Shown here: in pieces, positions 1 to 9,237 of the stretch | Numbering within the stretch: position 1 is the stretch's first letter | How the letters are laid out: each line of letters begins with the position of its first letter | Assembly: GCF_002953215.1 (NCBI RefSeq) | Contig: NZ_CP026378.1 | Span: forward strand, 434,001 to 498,000 | DNA from: Mixta calida | Lineage (GTDB): Bacteria > Pseudomonadota > Gammaproteobacteria > Enterobacterales > Enterobacteriaceae | DNA: 64,000 nucleotides | Reading direction: 5' to 3' | Made by a program: the position numbers and the translations under genes | Notes under the pieces: generated by a model | Database searches by the model: none | Seen by the model: the letters and a program-made list of their open reading frames with translations, nothing else | What the model was told of the DNA's origin: nothing

Positions 1-204
1 CGCAAGCGCATTGACGAGAGCGGCTACGATATCCGTCTTGAAGTGGACGGCGGCGTGAAGGTGGAGAACATCGCAGAAATCGCGGCGGCGGGCGCGGATA
101 TGTTCGTCGCTGGCTCGGCGATTTTTGGCCAGCCCGACTACAAGGAAGTGATCGACGCGATGCGCAATGAACTGGAGAAGAGTCGTCATGGCGCGTTTCA
201 CTGA
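1..204 (+). CDS. rpe: Ribulose-phosphate 3-epimerase, C-terminal part (partial at window edge)
   Basis: Frame 1 is open from the first base to a TGA at 202-204, giving the last 67 residues. It carries the EVDGGV and [12 protein letters not shown] segments, which form the last strands and the phosphate-binding end of the TIM barrel in this family. Rpe interconverts ribulose 5-phosphate and xylulose 5-phosphate in the cytoplasmic pentose phosphate pathway. The gene overlaps the start of gph by 17 bases, an arrangement shared with E. coli, so the two are probably co-transcribed. The N-terminal two thirds lies outside the window. Confidence 0.95.
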   Translation, partial: RKRIDESGYDIRLEVDGGVKVENIAEIAAAGADMFVAGSAIFGQPDYKEVIDAMRNELEKSRHGAFH

Positions 205-865
205 TATTCGTGCGCTGGCGTTCGATCTTGACGGTACGCTGGTGGACAGCGTGCCTGGCCTTGCCGATGCGATCGACCTGGCGCTTAATGCCCTGCAATT
301 GCCCGCTGCGGGCGCGGCGCGGGTAGCGACCTGGATCGGCAACGGCGCCGATGTGATGGTCGAACGCGCGCTGTGCTGGGCACAACAGCGCCAGCCCGAC
401 GCCGAACTGCTGCGCGAAGCCAGAGCGCTGTTCGATAAATATTATGCCGACACGGCGGAAGCGGGCACCACGCTGTTTCCGCATGTGGCGCAAACGCTGG
501 AGAAGTTGGCCGCCGCGAAGCTGCCGCTGGCGCTGGTGACCAATAAGCCGACGCCCTTCGTGGCGCCGCTGCTGCGCTCGCTCGGCATAGAACACTGCTT
601 CTCTCTGGTGATCGGCGGTGATGACGTGGCGGCGAAAAAACCGCATCCGGCGCCGCTGTTTTTAGTATTAGGCAAGTTTGGCCTGCTGCCACAGGAGTTG
701 CTGTTTGTCGGCGATTCCAGTAATGATATTCTGGCGGCAAAAGCGGCTGGCTGCCCCTGCGTGGGCATGTCGTTCGGCTATAACTACGGCGAGCCTATCG
801 CCACCAGCGAACCGGATCTGGTTCTGGACGATTTCAACGATCTTATGCCCGCTTTGGGGCGGTAA
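188..865 (+). CDS. gph: Phosphoglycolate phosphatase
   Basis: This is a HAD-superfamily hydrolase of 225 residues that dephosphorylates 2-phosphoglycolate, a product of DNA-damage repair. Motif I ([10 protein letters not shown]) is near residue 12, the VTNKP motif II lies mid-protein, and the motif IV region [15 protein letters not shown] comes late. The ATG at 188 is preferred over an in-frame ATG at 167 because a GGAGAAG ribosome site sits about eight bases before it and because the protein then begins like its relatives. The start lies inside rpe, and trpS follows after 18 bases, as in the E. coli dam-rpe-gph-trpS operon. At 225 residues it is somewhat shorter than the E. coli protein, mainly at the C-terminus. 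Confidence 0.95.
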   Translation: MARFTDIRALAFDLDGTLVDSVPGLADAIDLALNALQLPAAGAARVATWIGNGADVMVERALCWAQQRQPDAELLREARALFDKYYADTAEAGTTLFPHVAQTLEKLAAAKLPLALVTNKPTPFVAPLLRSLGIEHCFSLVIGGDDVAAKKPHPAPLFLVLGKFGLLPQELLFVGDSSNDILAAKAAGCPCVGMSFGYNYGEPIATSEPDLVLDDFNDLMPALGR

Positions 866-883
866 TTATCAGGATGTAAAAGC

Positions 884-1888
884 ATGAGCAAACCCATCGT
901 ATTTAGCGGCGCACAGCCCTCCGGCGAACTGACCATTGGTAACTACATGGGAGCTATGCGTCAGTGGGTCCAGATGCAGGACGATTATCACTGCATTTAC
1001 TGTATCGTCGATCTGCACGCAATTACCGTTCGTCAGGATCCCGCCGCGTTGCGCAAAGCCACGCTGGATACGCTGGCGCTCTATCTGGCGTGCGGCATTG
1101 ACCCGCAGAAAAGCACCATTTTCGTACAGTCGCACGTGCCGGAGCATACGCAGCTGAGCTGGGTGCTGAACTGCTACGCCTATTTCGGCGAACTGAGCCG
1201 CATGACCCAGTTCAAAGATAAATCCGCCCGCTATGCAGAGAACATCAACGCCGGCCTGTTTGATTATCCGGTGCTGATGGCGGCGGATATTCTGCTTTAT
1301 CAAACCAACCAGGTGCCGGTCGGCGAAGATCAGAAACAGCATCTGGAGCTGAGCCGCGATATCGCCCAACGCTTCAACGCCATCTATGGCGAGGTGTTCA
1401 AGGTGCCGGAGCCGTTTATTCCGAAATCGGGCGCGCGCGTGATGTCGCTGCTGGAGCCGACGAAGAAGATGTCCAAGTCGGACGATAACCGCAACAACGT
1501 GATCGGCCTGCTGGAAGATCCGAAAGCGGTGGTGAAGAAGATCAAGCGCGCGGTAACCGACTCCGACGAGCCGCCGGTGGTGCGTTACGACGTGCAGAAT
1601 AAGGCGGGCGTTTCTAACCTGCTGGATATTCTCTCCGCCATTTCCGGTAAAAGCATCAGCCAGCTGGAGCAGGAGTTCGAAGGGAAAATGTACGGCCACC
1701 TGAAAGGCGAAGTGGCCGAGGCGGTCTCCGGCATGCTGAGCGAGCTGCAGACGCGCTATCAGCGTTACCGCGAAGATGAGGCTTTCCTGCAGCAGGTGAT
1801 GCGTGACGGCGCGGCGAAAGCGCGCGCGCATGCGCAGGAAACGCTAAAGAAAGTCTACGAGGCGGTAGGCTTCGTCGCGCAGCCGTAA
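884..1888 (+). CDS. trpS: Tryptophanyl-tRNA synthetase
   Basis: This is a class I aminoacyl-tRNA synthetase of 334 residues, the family's normal length, which charges tRNA-Trp. The HIGH-type signature appears as PSGELTIGN around residues 12-20 and the KMSKS loop is exact at residues 195-199. A mid-protein segment rich in A, D and Q (VGEDQKQH) matches the tryptophan and ATP pocket of bacterial TrpS. It is the last gene of the rpe-gph-trpS run, and a strong intrinsic terminator follows about 55 bases after the stop. Confidence 0.98.
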   Translation: MSKPIVFSGAQPSGELTIGNYMGAMRQWVQMQDDYHCIYCIVDLHAITVRQDPAALRKATLDTLALYLACGIDPQKSTIFVQSHVPEHTQLSWVLNCYAYFGELSRMTQFKDKSARYAENINAGLFDYPVLMAADILLYQTNQVPVGEDQKQHLELSRDIAQRFNAIYGEVFKVPEPFIPKSGARVMSLLEPTKKMSKSDDNRNNVIGLLEDPKAVVKKIKRAVTDSDEPPVVRYDVQNKAGVSNLLDILSAISGKSISQLEQEFEGKMYGHLKGEVAEAVSGMLSELQTRYQRYREDEAFLQQVMRDGAAKARAHAQETLKKVYEAVGFVAQP

Positions 1889-1942
1889 GCGACGCAGGGC
1901 GGCCAGGCCGCTGCGTCCTGATAGCTGTTTCGCATAACAAAA

Positions 1943-1967
1943 GGGCGCCTTAGCGGCGCCCTTTTTT
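1943..1967 (+). terminator. Intrinsic terminator of the rpe-gph-trpS operon
   Basis: A 7-bp GC stem (GGGCGCC at 1943-1949 and GGCGCCC at 1955-1961) with a 5-base loop is followed directly by six T residues. Upstream A residues make it partly bidirectional, so it may also serve cysG arriving from the other strand. Confidence 0.9.
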
Positions 1968-1983
1968 ATCGTCTGCGTTGAGG

Positions 1984-3348
1984 TTAAAACCAGCGCAGCG
2001 TATCGCGCAGCGCAACCACCTGACCAACGATAATCAGGCTTGGGCTATTGACCTGCGCCGCCAGCGTTTCCAGCTGATGCAGTTCGCCGCACACCACGCG
2101 CTGACGCGTGCTGGTGCCGTTTTCCACCAGCGCCACCGGCATGGAAGCCGCCATGCCGTGCGCCTGTAGTTGCTGTTGGATCTCGCCTGCCTGTGACAGC
2201 CCCATATAGAAGACCAGCGTCTGCTGCTCCGCCGCCAGGTTGGCCCAGTCCAGGGCAAAGTCCTGTTTGCGATGGCCGGTAACGAAGCGCACGCTGTGCG
2301 CATGGTCGCGGTGCGTCAGCGGAATGCCGCTGTAGGCCGAGCAGCCGGAGGCGGCGGTAATGCCGGGCACTACCGAGAAGGGAATATTGCTGCCGGCCAG
2401 CATCTCCAGCTCCTCGCCGCCGCGTCCAAAGATAAAAGGATCGCCACCTTTCAGCCGCACCACACGCTTGCCGCGCTGCGCCTGCTGCAACAGGATCTGA
2501 TTGATCTCCTCCTGCGGCACGCAGTGATGACCGGCGCGCTTGCCGACGAAAATCCGCTCCGCATCGCGGCGCGCCAGCGCCAGGACCTCATCGGAGACCA
2601 GGCGATCGTAGACCACGATATCCGCCTGCTGAATCTGTTGCAGCCCCTTCAGCGTCAGCAGCCCGGCGTCGCCCGGCCCGGCGCCGACCAGCACCACTTC
2701 GCCGCGGTTATCCAGCGGCTGCGCGAACAGCGCATCGGTCAGCGCCTCCGCCTGCTGCGCGTCGTTATTGGCCAACGACTGCGCCAGACGATCGCTGACA
2801 AACAGCTTTTCCCAGAAACGGCGGCGTTCCGCGCCGGTGCGGTAGTGCTGTTTCACCCGTTCGCGCAGCGTGCCCGCCAGCGTTGCCAGCTTGCCGAGAT
2901 GCTGCGGTAACAGCGCCTCCAGCTTCTCCCGCAGCAGACGAGCCAGCACCGGCGCGCGTCCCCCGGAGGAGACGGCGATCATCAGCGGCGAGCGGTCGAT
3001 AATCGAAGGCATAATGGCGCTGGCCTGAGTCGGCGCGTCCACCACATTGCAAAACAGACGGCGCGCTTCCGCCGCATCGCTCACCTGTTGATTGACCTTT
3101 TCATCGCTGGTGGCGGCAATCACCAGCCAGCATTCATCCAGCAGCTCAGGGGAGAAGGGCTGTTGTAAGAGCGCGGCTTCGCCCGTCTGCTGCCATTCAT
3201 AAAAAGGCGCGCTGAATGTCAGGGCGCAAACCCGCAGCCGGGCGCCGGCGTCCAGCAGCAGACGCGCTTTGCGTGCGGCGACCTCGCCCGCGCCAACCAG
3301 CAAACAGACTTTGCCGCGCAGCTGACAGAATAAAGGTAGGTAATCCAT
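1984..3348 (-). CDS. cysG: Siroheme synthase (bifunctional, CysG)
   Basis: The 454-residue protein fuses two activities. The N-terminal Rossmann part begins with [14 protein letters not shown] and continues through an SSGG segment; it is the NAD-dependent precorrin-2 dehydrogenase and ferrochelatase. The C-terminal half begins at [15 protein letters not shown] near residue 220 and contains [13 protein letters not shown]; it is the SAM-dependent uroporphyrinogen III methyltransferase. The product is siroheme, the cofactor of NirB downstream in the same pathway and of sulfite reductase. It lies after nirD on the same strand with a 110-base gap. In E. coli the gap would hold nirC, which is absent here. 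Confidence 0.97.
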   Translation of the reverse strand: MDYLPLFCQLRGKVCLLVGAGEVAARKARLLLDAGARLRVCALTFSAPFYEWQQTGEAALLQQPFSPELLDECWLVIAATSDEKVNQQVSDAAEARRLFCNVVDAPTQASAIMPSIIDRSPLMIAVSSGGRAPVLARLLREKLEALLPQHLGKLATLAGTLRERVKQHYRTGAERRRFWEKLFVSDRLAQSLANNDAQQAEALTDALFAQPLDNRGEVVLVGAGPGDAGLLTLKGLQQIQQADIVVYDRLVSDEVLALARRDAERIFVGKRAGHHCVPQEEINQILLQQAQRGKRVVRLKGGDPFIFGRGGEELEMLAGSNIPFSVVPGITAASGCSAYSGIPLTHRDHAHSVRFVTGHRKQDFALDWANLAAEQQTLVFYMGLSQAGEIQQQLQAHGMAASMPVALVENGTSTRQRVVCGELHQLETLAAQVNSPSLIIVGQVVALRDTLRWF

Positions 3349-3396
3349 GGTGTTCTCCGACGTAGCGGTTTGATTTTGTTATGGTTTGCAGGTGAT

Positions 3397-3417
3397 GCGG
3401 CGCACGATGTGCGCCGC
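3397..3417 (-). other. Stem-loop in the nirD-cysG gap
   Basis: A perfect 9-bp inverted repeat (GCGGCGCAC and GTGCGCCGC) with a 3-base loop lies between nirD and cysG. No T-tract follows in the direction of transcription, so it is more likely an mRNA processing or stability element, or a weak attenuator, than a full terminator. Confidence 0.5.
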
Positions 3418-3458
3418 GGGCAGGAATAAACGGAACCTTATCTTTGCGGCAGACGGCC

Positions 3459-3788
3459 TTAGTCGCAGGCGACTTCTACCTGGCCCTCCCGCACGCGTAC
3501 TGGCCAGCTGCGGACAGAGTGGCTGGAATCTTCCATGCAGAGTCCGTCACGCAGACGGAAGCGCTGTTTTTTCAGCGGGCTGGCGACCCACAACTCCTGC
3601 TGATGCTCGGCGATAATGCCGCGCGACAGCACGCTCGCTTGGGCGAAGGGATCGATGTTGCTGATGGCGTACAGCTCTTCATCCGCACGCGGACGGAAGA
3701 TAGCGACCTGTTCGCCGTCGACCAGCGCGCAAACGCCGGTCGCGGGCAGGATGGCCTCTAATTTACAGATGGATTGCCAGCGGCTCAT
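3459..3788 (-). CDS. nirD: Nitrite reductase (NADH) small subunit
   Basis: This 109-residue protein has the fold and length of NirD, a Rieske-like domain without iron-sulfur ligands that partners NirB in cytoplasmic reduction of nitrite to ammonia. Only two cysteines in scattered positions are visible in the expected region, consistent with the cluster-less form. Its ATG overlaps the nirB stop by four bases (ATGA type), which points to translational coupling. The next gene on this strand is cysG, with no nirC between. Confidence 0.95.
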   Translation of the reverse strand: MSRWQSICKLEAILPATGVCALVDGEQVAIFRPRADEELYAISNIDPFAQASVLSRGIIAEHQQELWVASPLKKQRFRLRDGLCMEDSSHSVRSWPVRVREGQVEVACD

Positions 3789-6328
3789 GCCTGCTCCTCC
3801 TCTTCAATCAGTTTCACCTCGATGCGCTCATAAGGGCGGGCCGGACGATGCTGTCCGCGCTCTGCCACCATCTGCACCAGCGGATCGCGCTGCGGGCTAT
3901 TGATAAAGTGCGCGAATCGCGTCTGGCGTTCTGGCTGGTCAAGCGTCGCTTTCCATTCACACACCACGCGGCTGCGCAGCTGCGCCATTTCCGCCTCCAG
4001 CTGCTCGTTAAGACCCAGCTTGTCATCAATAATGATACTGCGCACGTAGTCGATGCCGCCTTCGAGGCTTTCCAGCCACAGAGAGGTGCGTTGCAGTTTA
4101 TCGGCGGTGCGGATATAGAACATCATAAAGCGATCGAGATAGCGCACCAGCGTCTCTTTATCGAGATCGGCCGCCAGCAGATCGGCATGACGCGGTTTCA
4201 TGCCGCCGTTGCCGCAAACGTAGAGATTCCAGCCTTTATCGGTAGCGATAATGCCGACATCTTTACCCTGCGCCTCCGCGCATTCGCGCGTACAGCCGGA
4301 GACGCCGAATTTCATTTTGTGCGGCGTGCGGATGCCCTTATAACGGTTTTCCAGCTCGATGCCGAAGCCGAGGCTGTCGCCGACGCCGTAGCGGCACCAG
4401 GTGCTACCGATACAGGTTTTCGCCATGCGCAGCGCCTTAGCGTAGGCGTGGCCGGTTTCAAAGCCCGCTTCGATCAGCTGGCTCCAGATGGCCGGCAGGT
4501 CATCTTTCTGCGCGCCGAACAGGCCGATGCGCTGCGAGCCGGTGATTTTGGTGTAGAGGTTATACTGACGCGCGATTTTTCCGATAGCCACCAGTCCTTC
4601 GGGGCTGATCTCGCCGCCGGCGGAGCGCGGAATAACCGAATAGGTGCCGTCTTTCTGGATATTGCCGAGGAAGTTGTCGTTGCTGTCCTGCAACGGCGTA
4701 TGCTGCGGTTCCAGCACATAGTCGTTCCAGCAGGAGGCGAGCAGGGAGCCCACGGTCGGTTTACAGACTTCGCAGCCGTAGCCCTGACCATATTTGCTCA
4801 ACAGCTCGTCGAAACTCTTAATGCCTTCCACGCGGATCAGATGATAAAGCTCCTGACGCGACCAGGCGAAGTGCTCGCACAGGTGGTTGTTGACTTCAAT
4901 GCCCTGGCGGCTCAGCTCGGCGTTCAGCACCTGCGTGATCAGCGGGACGCAGCCGCCACAGCCGGTGCCAGCGCGGGTTTCAGTTTTAATGGCGGCGACG
5001 GTGTGGCAGCCTTTGGCCACGGCCTGAATGATATCGCCTTTCGATACGTCGAAGCAGGAACAGATCTGCGCGCTGTCCGGCAGCGATTCGACGCCCAGCG
5101 CCGGTTTTTCGCCGCCCGCATGGGAAGGCAGAATCAGGCTGTCGGGATGCTCCGGCAGTTTAATCTGGTTCAGCATCAGTTGCAGCAGTTGACCATAGTC
5201 GCTGGTGTCGCCGACCAGCACCGCGCCCAGCAGATACTGGTTATCGGGGCTGACCACCAAACGTTTGTAGACGCCGGTCTGCTCATTCAGGTAAACGTAG
5301 CTGCGCGCGCCCGGCGTGCGACCGTGCGCGTCGCCGATGCCGCCGACGTCCACGCCCAGCAGCTTCAGCTTGGCGCTCATGTCCGCCCCGCTGAACCGGT
5401 TGGCGCGGCCCAACAGATGATCGCTGGCGACCTGCGCCATTTTGTAGCCCGGCGCCACCAGGCCGAAGATTTTCTCGTTCCAGGCGGCGCATTCGCCAAT
5501 AGCGTAGATGTCCGGGTCGGCGCTCTGGCAGAAATCATTAATCTGGATGCCGCCGCGCGGCCCTACCGGCAGATCGCACTGGCGCGCCAGCTTGTCCTGC
5601 GCGCGGATGCCGGTGGAGAAGACGATGAAATCGACGTCGAGGCTGGTGCCATCGGCGAATTCCAGCGTTTTGCCTGCCGCATGGTGAGCGATATTCTGCG
5701 TATTTTTGCTGGTGTGAACCCGCACGCCCATCTGCTCGATTTTCTGGCGCAGCTGGTTGCCGCCCTGTACGTCGAGCTGTTCAGCCATCAATACCGGCGC
5801 GAACTCGATGACGTGGGTTTCCACGCCAAGGTTTTTCAGCGCGCCCGCCGCTTCCAGACCCAGCAGGCCGCCGCCGATCACCGCGCCGCTTTTGCTGCGG
5901 CGCGCGCACTCTTCAATCGCGTTCAGATCTTCGATGGTGCGATAGACGAAACAGTCCGGGCCGTCGGAGCCTTTAATCGGCGGGATCCACGGCCAGGAGC
6001 CGGTGGCGAGGATCAGTTTGTCATACTGCACGGCGCGGCCGCTGCTGGAGTGGATCACCTTTTCCTTGCGGTTAAGGGTGATCGCCCGCTCGCCAAGCAG
6101 TACACGAACGCCATGTTTTTCATAATAGCCTTCACGTACCAGCGAAAGTTCTTCAGCGGTATGGTGAGAGAAGTATGCGGAAAGATGGACGCGGTCGTAA
6201 GCCACACGCGGTTCTTCACAGAAGACGGTAATGTCGAACTGGCCCGGTTCGGCTTTATCGATCAGTTCCTCAATGAAGCGGTGGCCAACCATGCCATTAC
6301 CAATGATGGCGAGTTTGACAATGCTCAT
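3785..6328 (-). CDS. nirB: Nitrite reductase (NADH) large subunit
   Basis: This is an 847-residue flavoprotein of normal family length. The N-terminal third is an FAD/NADH-binding oxidoreductase (IIGNGMVGHRFIEEL at the start, VIGGGLLGLEAAGAL near residue 150). Two BFD-like [2Fe-2S] segments follow (CSCFDVSKGD and GCGGCVP; later GCEVCKPTVG). The C-terminal half is the ferredoxin-nitrite/sulfite reductase fold with the siroheme/[4Fe-4S] region GVSGCTRECAEAQGKDV. It reduces nitrite to ammonia with NADH in the cytoplasm, for detoxification and redox balance under oxygen limitation. Expression is likely controlled by the FNR and NarL/NarP sites directly upstream. Confidence 0.97.
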   Translation of the reverse strand: MSIVKLAIIGNGMVGHRFIEELIDKAEPGQFDITVFCEEPRVAYDRVHLSAYFSHHTAEELSLVREGYYEKHGVRVLLGERAITLNRKEKVIHSSSGRAVQYDKLILATGSWPWIPPIKGSDGPDCFVYRTIEDLNAIEECARRSKSGAVIGGGLLGLEAAGALKNLGVETHVIEFAPVLMAEQLDVQGGNQLRQKIEQMGVRVHTSKNTQNIAHHAAGKTLEFADGTSLDVDFIVFSTGIRAQDKLARQCDLPVGPRGGIQINDFCQSADPDIYAIGECAAWNEKIFGLVAPGYKMAQVASDHLLGRANRFSGADMSAKLKLLGVDVGGIGDAHGRTPGARSYVYLNEQTGVYKRLVVSPDNQYLLGAVLVGDTSDYGQLLQLMLNQIKLPEHPDSLILPSHAGGEKPALGVESLPDSAQICSCFDVSKGDIIQAVAKGCHTVAAIKTETRAGTGCGGCVPLITQVLNAELSRQGIEVNNHLCEHFAWSRQELYHLIRVEGIKSFDELLSKYGQGYGCEVCKPTVGSLLASCWNDYVLEPQHTPLQDSNDNFLGNIQKDGTYSVIPRSAGGEISPEGLVAIGKIARQYNLYTKITGSQRIGLFGAQKDDLPAIWSQLIEAGFETGHAYAKALRMAKTCIGSTWCRYGVGDSLGFGIELENRYKGIRTPHKMKFGVSGCTRECAEAQGKDVGIIATDKGWNLYVCGNGGMKPRHADLLAADLDKETLVRYLDRFMMFYIRTADKLQRTSLWLESLEGGIDYVRSIIIDDKLGLNEQLEAEMAQLRSRVVCEWKATLDQPERQTRFAHFINSPQRDPLVQMVAERGQHRPARPYERIEVKLIEEEEQA

Positions 6329-6358
6329 TTTTGCCTCAAATTTGATCTAATTGGGGCA

Positions 6359-6364
6359 ACAATA
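6359..6364 (-). promoter_or_regulatory. Likely -10 element of the nirB promoter
   Basis: On the minus strand TATTGT reads from 6364 to 6359. It lies where a -10 box should be if the FNR site is centred at -41.5, putting the start of transcription near 6351 and leaving a leader of about 22 bases before nirB. Confidence 0.65.
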
Positions 6365-6385
6365 GCGCGATTGTTAGCAAGCTTA

Positions 6386-6399
6386 TTGATGTGCATCAA
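6386..6399 (-). promoter_or_regulatory. FNR-binding site of the nirB promoter
   Basis: TTGATGTGCATCAA is an exact match to the FNR consensus TTGAT-N4-ATCAA. Its centre at 6392.5 is about 41.5 bases before the predicted start, the class II activator position known for nirB in E. coli. It predicts anaerobic induction of nirBD and probably cysG. Confidence 0.9.
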
Positions 6400-6412
6400 T
6401 TGAGCAGCAAAA

Positions 6413-6428
6413 TACTCCTTTAGTAGTA
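6413..6428 (-). promoter_or_regulatory. NarL/NarP 7-2-7 binding site
   Basis: Two heptamers, TACTCCT at 6413-6419 and AGTAGTA at 6422-6428, face each other across two bases, the NarL/NarP 7-2-7 arrangement. The centre is 28 bases upstream of the FNR centre, which equals the -69.5/-41.5 layout of E. coli nirB. A further AGGAGTA heptamer at 6442-6448 could be an accessory site. Nitrate and nitrite response is therefore expected. Confidence 0.8.
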
Positions 6429-6556
6429 TGCTATTGATTTCAGGAGTATTTTATTAATCCAGTTATTATCCGCAACTTAGCGTAAAGCGCAACTTTATCC
6501 CGCTGCGCTAAATCGTGTTAGCCTGATTTCAGCGTTCTAATACTAAGGAGCCCGAT

Positions 6557-7846
6557 ATGGCAGTTAGTGAACTGCGCAGCATAAACCGCCTGCGTTTGCC
6601 GGGTCGCGACGGCCTGTGGCAAATTGCCATCGCCGACGGCAAGATTGCTCAGATAGTGCCGCAGCCTGCGCGTTTTGAAGCGAGTGAAACGGCGCTGGAC
6701 GCGGAAGGCGGCATCGCCTGGCCGCCCTTTGTCGAGCCGCATATCCATCTGGACACGACGCAGACCGCCGGAGAGCCTTCATGGAACCAGTCGGGCACGC
6801 TGTTTGAGGGCATCGAGCGCTGGGCCGAACGCAAGGCGCAGCTGACCGTTGAGGATGTGAAGCGCCGCGCGACGCAAACCCTGAAGTGGCAGGTTGCGCA
6901 GGGCGTGCAATATGTGCGCACTCACGTGGACGTCTCCGATCCCAGCCTGACCGCGCTGCGGGCGCTGCTGGCGCTGAAGCAGGAGATGGCGCCCTGGATC
7001 ACGCTGCAGCTGGTCGCTTTTCCGCAGGAGGGTATTCTCTCTTATCCCGACGGCGCGGCGCTGTTGGAAGAGGCGCTGCGGCTGGGCGCGGACGTGGTGG
7101 GCGCCATTCCGCACTACGAGTTTACCCGCGAATATGGCGTAGAATCGCTGCATATCGCCTTCGCGCTGGCGCAGAAGTATCAGCGTCAGGTTGATGTGCA
7201 CTGCGATGAAATCGACGATGAGCAGTCGCGATTTGTGGAAACCGTGGCGGCGCTGGCGCACAGGGAAAAGATGGGCGCGCGCGTGACCGCCAGCCATACC
7301 ACCGCGATGCACTCTTATAACGGCGCCTATACGTCGCGTCTGTTTCGGCTGTTGAAGCTCTCCGGCATTAATTTCGTCGCTAATCCGCTGGTCAATATTC
7401 ATCTGCAGGGGCGTTTTGACGACTATCCGAAGCGGCGTGGCGTGACGCGAGTCAAAGAGATGCTGGAGGCGGGCATTAATGTCTGCTTCGGTCATGACGA
7501 CGTGTTCGATCCCTGGTATCCGCTCGGCACCGCCAGCATGCTGCAGGTGCTGCATATGGGGCTGCATGTCTGTCAGCTGATGGGTTATGAGCAGATCGAT
7601 AATGGCCTGAATCTGGTGACGCACCACAGCGCGAAAACGTTACAGCTGGATGATTACGGTATTCAGGTCGGCAACGGCGCGAACCTGATTATCCTGCCAG
7701 CGGAAAGCGGCTTCGATGCGGTGCGGCGTCAGGTGACGGCGCGCTATTCCGTGCGTCAGGGAAAGGTGATTGCCGCCACCGAACCGGCGCGGACGCAGAT
7801 CTGGCTGCCGGAGGCGGAAGACGTCGATTTTAAGCGGCAGAGATAG
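6557..7846 (+). CDS. codA: Cytosine deaminase
   Basis: This is an amidohydrolase-superfamily enzyme of 429 residues, the length of E. coli CodA. The metal-binding motif EPHIHLDTT is near residue 60, a central [12 protein letters not shown] segment supplies the next ligands and catalytic Glu, SHTTAMHSY follows, and [14 protein letters not shown] carries the final Asp. It converts cytosine to uracil in pyrimidine salvage and can also act on isoguanine-like substrates. An AAGGAG ribosome site lies 5 bases before the ATG. Unlike E. coli there is no codB permease beside it. It faces tsgA convergently and diverges from nirB across a 228-base region that also holds the nir control sites. Confidence 0.93.
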   Translation: MAVSELRSINRLRLPGRDGLWQIAIADGKIAQIVPQPARFEASETALDAEGGIAWPPFVEPHIHLDTTQTAGEPSWNQSGTLFEGIERWAERKAQLTVEDVKRRATQTLKWQVAQGVQYVRTHVDVSDPSLTALRALLALKQEMAPWITLQLVAFPQEGILSYPDGAALLEEALRLGADVVGAIPHYEFTREYGVESLHIAFALAQKYQRQVDVHCDEIDDEQSRFVETVAALAHREKMGARVTASHTTAMHSYNGAYTSRLFRLLKLSGINFVANPLVNIHLQGRFDDYPKRRGVTRVKEMLEAGINVCFGHDDVFDPWYPLGTASMLQVLHMGLHVCQLMGYEQIDNGLNLVTHHSAKTLQLDDYGIQVGNGANLIILPAESGFDAVRRQVTARYSVRQGKVIAATEPARTQIWLPEAEDVDFKRQR

Positions 7847-7851
7847 AGAAC

Positions 7852-7875
7852 GGGCGAAACCGATCGGTTTCGCCC
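7852..7875. terminator. Perfect 24-bp palindrome between codA and tsgA
   Basis: A 10-bp stem (GGGCGAAACC) and its exact complement enclose GATC, directly between the convergent codA and tsgA stops. There is no T-tract on either side, so it may be a weak bidirectional terminator or a transcript 3'-end stabiliser. Confidence 0.5.
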
Positions 7876-7882
7876 AAAGAGA

Positions 7883-9064
7883 TTAATGCCCGGCGTGGCC
7901 GTTCTGACGATGCTTAGAGACAAAGCCCAGCAGCAGACACATAACAAACACCACGGCGTAGAGGCCGTTTGCGGTCGCCAGCGCCGCGTGCGCGCCGCCT
8001 TTCGCCACGATAGGGCCGGTCACCACGAAAGTCAGCATGGTGCCGACGGTGCCGCAGGTCAGGATAAAGTTCACCAGCTTCGGCGAAGAGACTTTCGTCT
8101 GCTGCGAGCCGAGAGTGATGATAGTGGTGTAAATCGCGCTGGAGAAGAAGCCCAGGCCGATAATGATCCACTTCAGCATGCCCGGTTCGGTGCTGCTAAC
8201 GAACCAGTACATTAGCAGGGTCGCCAGCGCCGCCAGCACCATCAGAATACGTTGCAGATCGAAGAAGCGCAGGATGAAGCTGAACGCCCACATGCCGATC
8301 ATATAAGAGGTCCAGAAGTTGCCTACCAGCTGACCGGCGGCGCTGATATCCATGCCCATGGATTTAGTGGCGTATTCCGGCACCCAGGAGATAAAGCCCA
8401 GCTGGCCCAGGATATAGCAGAGCGCGGCGATAGAAAGCAGCAGTACGCCCACGCCCCATTTCTCTTTGGCGACCGGCTGCGCGTCATGCTGTTTTTTGCC
8501 CAGAACCGGGAATTCAACGGTCAGCGTCAGCAGGAAAATCGCCAGATAAATGACGCCAATGCAGACATAAACCCAGTACCACGGCAAATGGCGCGCCAGC
8601 AGCATGCCGGCAATCACCGGGAAAACCGTACCGGCCATGCTGAAGAAGGAGTCGGTAAACAGCAGACGCGATCCGCGCTGACGACCTTCATAAATATGGG
8701 TGATCAGGAAGGTGCCGATCGACATGGTAATGCCGCTTACTACGCCCAGCACGAACATACAGACAGAGAACACCGCCAGGCTGTGGCTGGTCATCAGGCC
8801 CAGCACCGCCAGCAACATCAGCACGAAGCCGAAGATCAGCTGACGCTTCAGCGGCACGATCTCCATCAGCCAGGCATTAAGGAATACCGCAACCAGGATA
8901 CCGGTATTGAGGAAGGTGAAGGTATTGCTCATTTCAGAAACCGGAAGCTGGAAATAGTTAGCGATATCGCCTAAAACCATCCCGGTGACAATGACCAGTG
9001 CGCCGGTGAGCGCATAGGAAAAGAAACTGATCCACGTCAGTCCAATGCGGTTACGATTTGTCAT
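7883..9064 (-). CDS. tsgA: MFS transporter TsgA
   Basis: This 393-residue, highly hydrophobic protein has the length and N-terminal sequence of TsgA, a 12-helix major facilitator. The first helix starts at about residue 10 ([20 protein letters not shown]), the central cytoplasmic loop lies near residue 190 ([17 protein letters not shown]), and the C-terminus is charged and His-rich. The transported substrate is not known. In E. coli tsgA sits between ppiA and nirB; here codA has been added between tsgA and nirB. A PurR-box-like site and a CRP site occur upstream, shared with divergent ppiA. Confidence 0.9.
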   Translation of the reverse strand: MTNRNRIGLTWISFFSYALTGALVIVTGMVLGDIANYFQLPVSEMSNTFTFLNTGILVAVFLNAWLMEIVPLKRQLIFGFVLMLLAVLGLMTSHSLAVFSVCMFVLGVVSGITMSIGTFLITHIYEGRQRGSRLLFTDSFFSMAGTVFPVIAGMLLARHLPWYWVYVCIGVIYLAIFLLTLTVEFPVLGKKQHDAQPVAKEKWGVGVLLLSIAALCYILGQLGFISWVPEYATKSMGMDISAAGQLVGNFWTSYMIGMWAFSFILRFFDLQRILMVLAALATLLMYWFVSSTEPGMLKWIIIGLGFFSSAIYTTIITLGSQQTKVSSPKLVNFILTCGTVGTMLTFVVTGPIVAKGGAHAALATANGLYAVVFVMCLLLGFVSKHRQNGHAGH

Positions 9065-9192
9065 AGTTGGGGAACCTTGAGCCTAAGGGAGCCTGTCTGA
9101 AACAGCACAGGGAGTAGTCGACGGGAAGTGTAAAGAAATTTCATCCGCGATCAAACTAACGATGAAATTACCTTTATTCATTTCATCAATAC

Positions 9193-9208
9193 TGTGATGT
9201 GAATCACC
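9193..9208 (+). promoter_or_regulatory. CRP-binding site in the tsgA-ppiA divergent region
   Basis: TGTGATGTGAATCACC matches TGTGA-N6-TCACA at nine of ten conserved positions. It lies about 134 bases before ppiA. A CytR-like octamer GTCGCATT follows at 9243-9250. The E. coli ppiA promoter is known to respond to CRP and CytR, so the same control is plausible here. Confidence 0.7.
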
Positions 9209-9221
9209 CTTTAACGGGCAG

Positions 9222-9237
9222 ACGTTAACGTTTGCGT
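9222..9237. promoter_or_regulatory. PurR-box-like operator before tsgA and ppiA
   Basis: ACGTTAACGTTTGCGT agrees with the PurR operator ACGCAAACGTTTGCGT at 14 of 16 positions, and the right half is exact. It lies 158 bases upstream of tsgA and 105 bases before ppiA. LacI-family members share half-sites, so CytR or another paralogue could be the real ligand. Confidence 0.5.

Noticed and set aside
869-1831. A minus-strand open frame of 320 codons opposite trpS
   Set aside because: Antisense shadow; His/Arg-rich sequence with no recognisable features, and trpS is clear.
3848-6403. A plus-strand open frame of 851 codons opposite nirB
   Set aside because: It lies in the phase that high-GC codon use of nirB keeps open; it shows no family motif, no ribosome site, and nirB on the other strand is certain.
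8252-8974. A plus-strand frame of 240 codons opposite tsgA
   Set aside because: Antisense shadow, Gln/Asp/His-rich, no domain; tsgA is certain.
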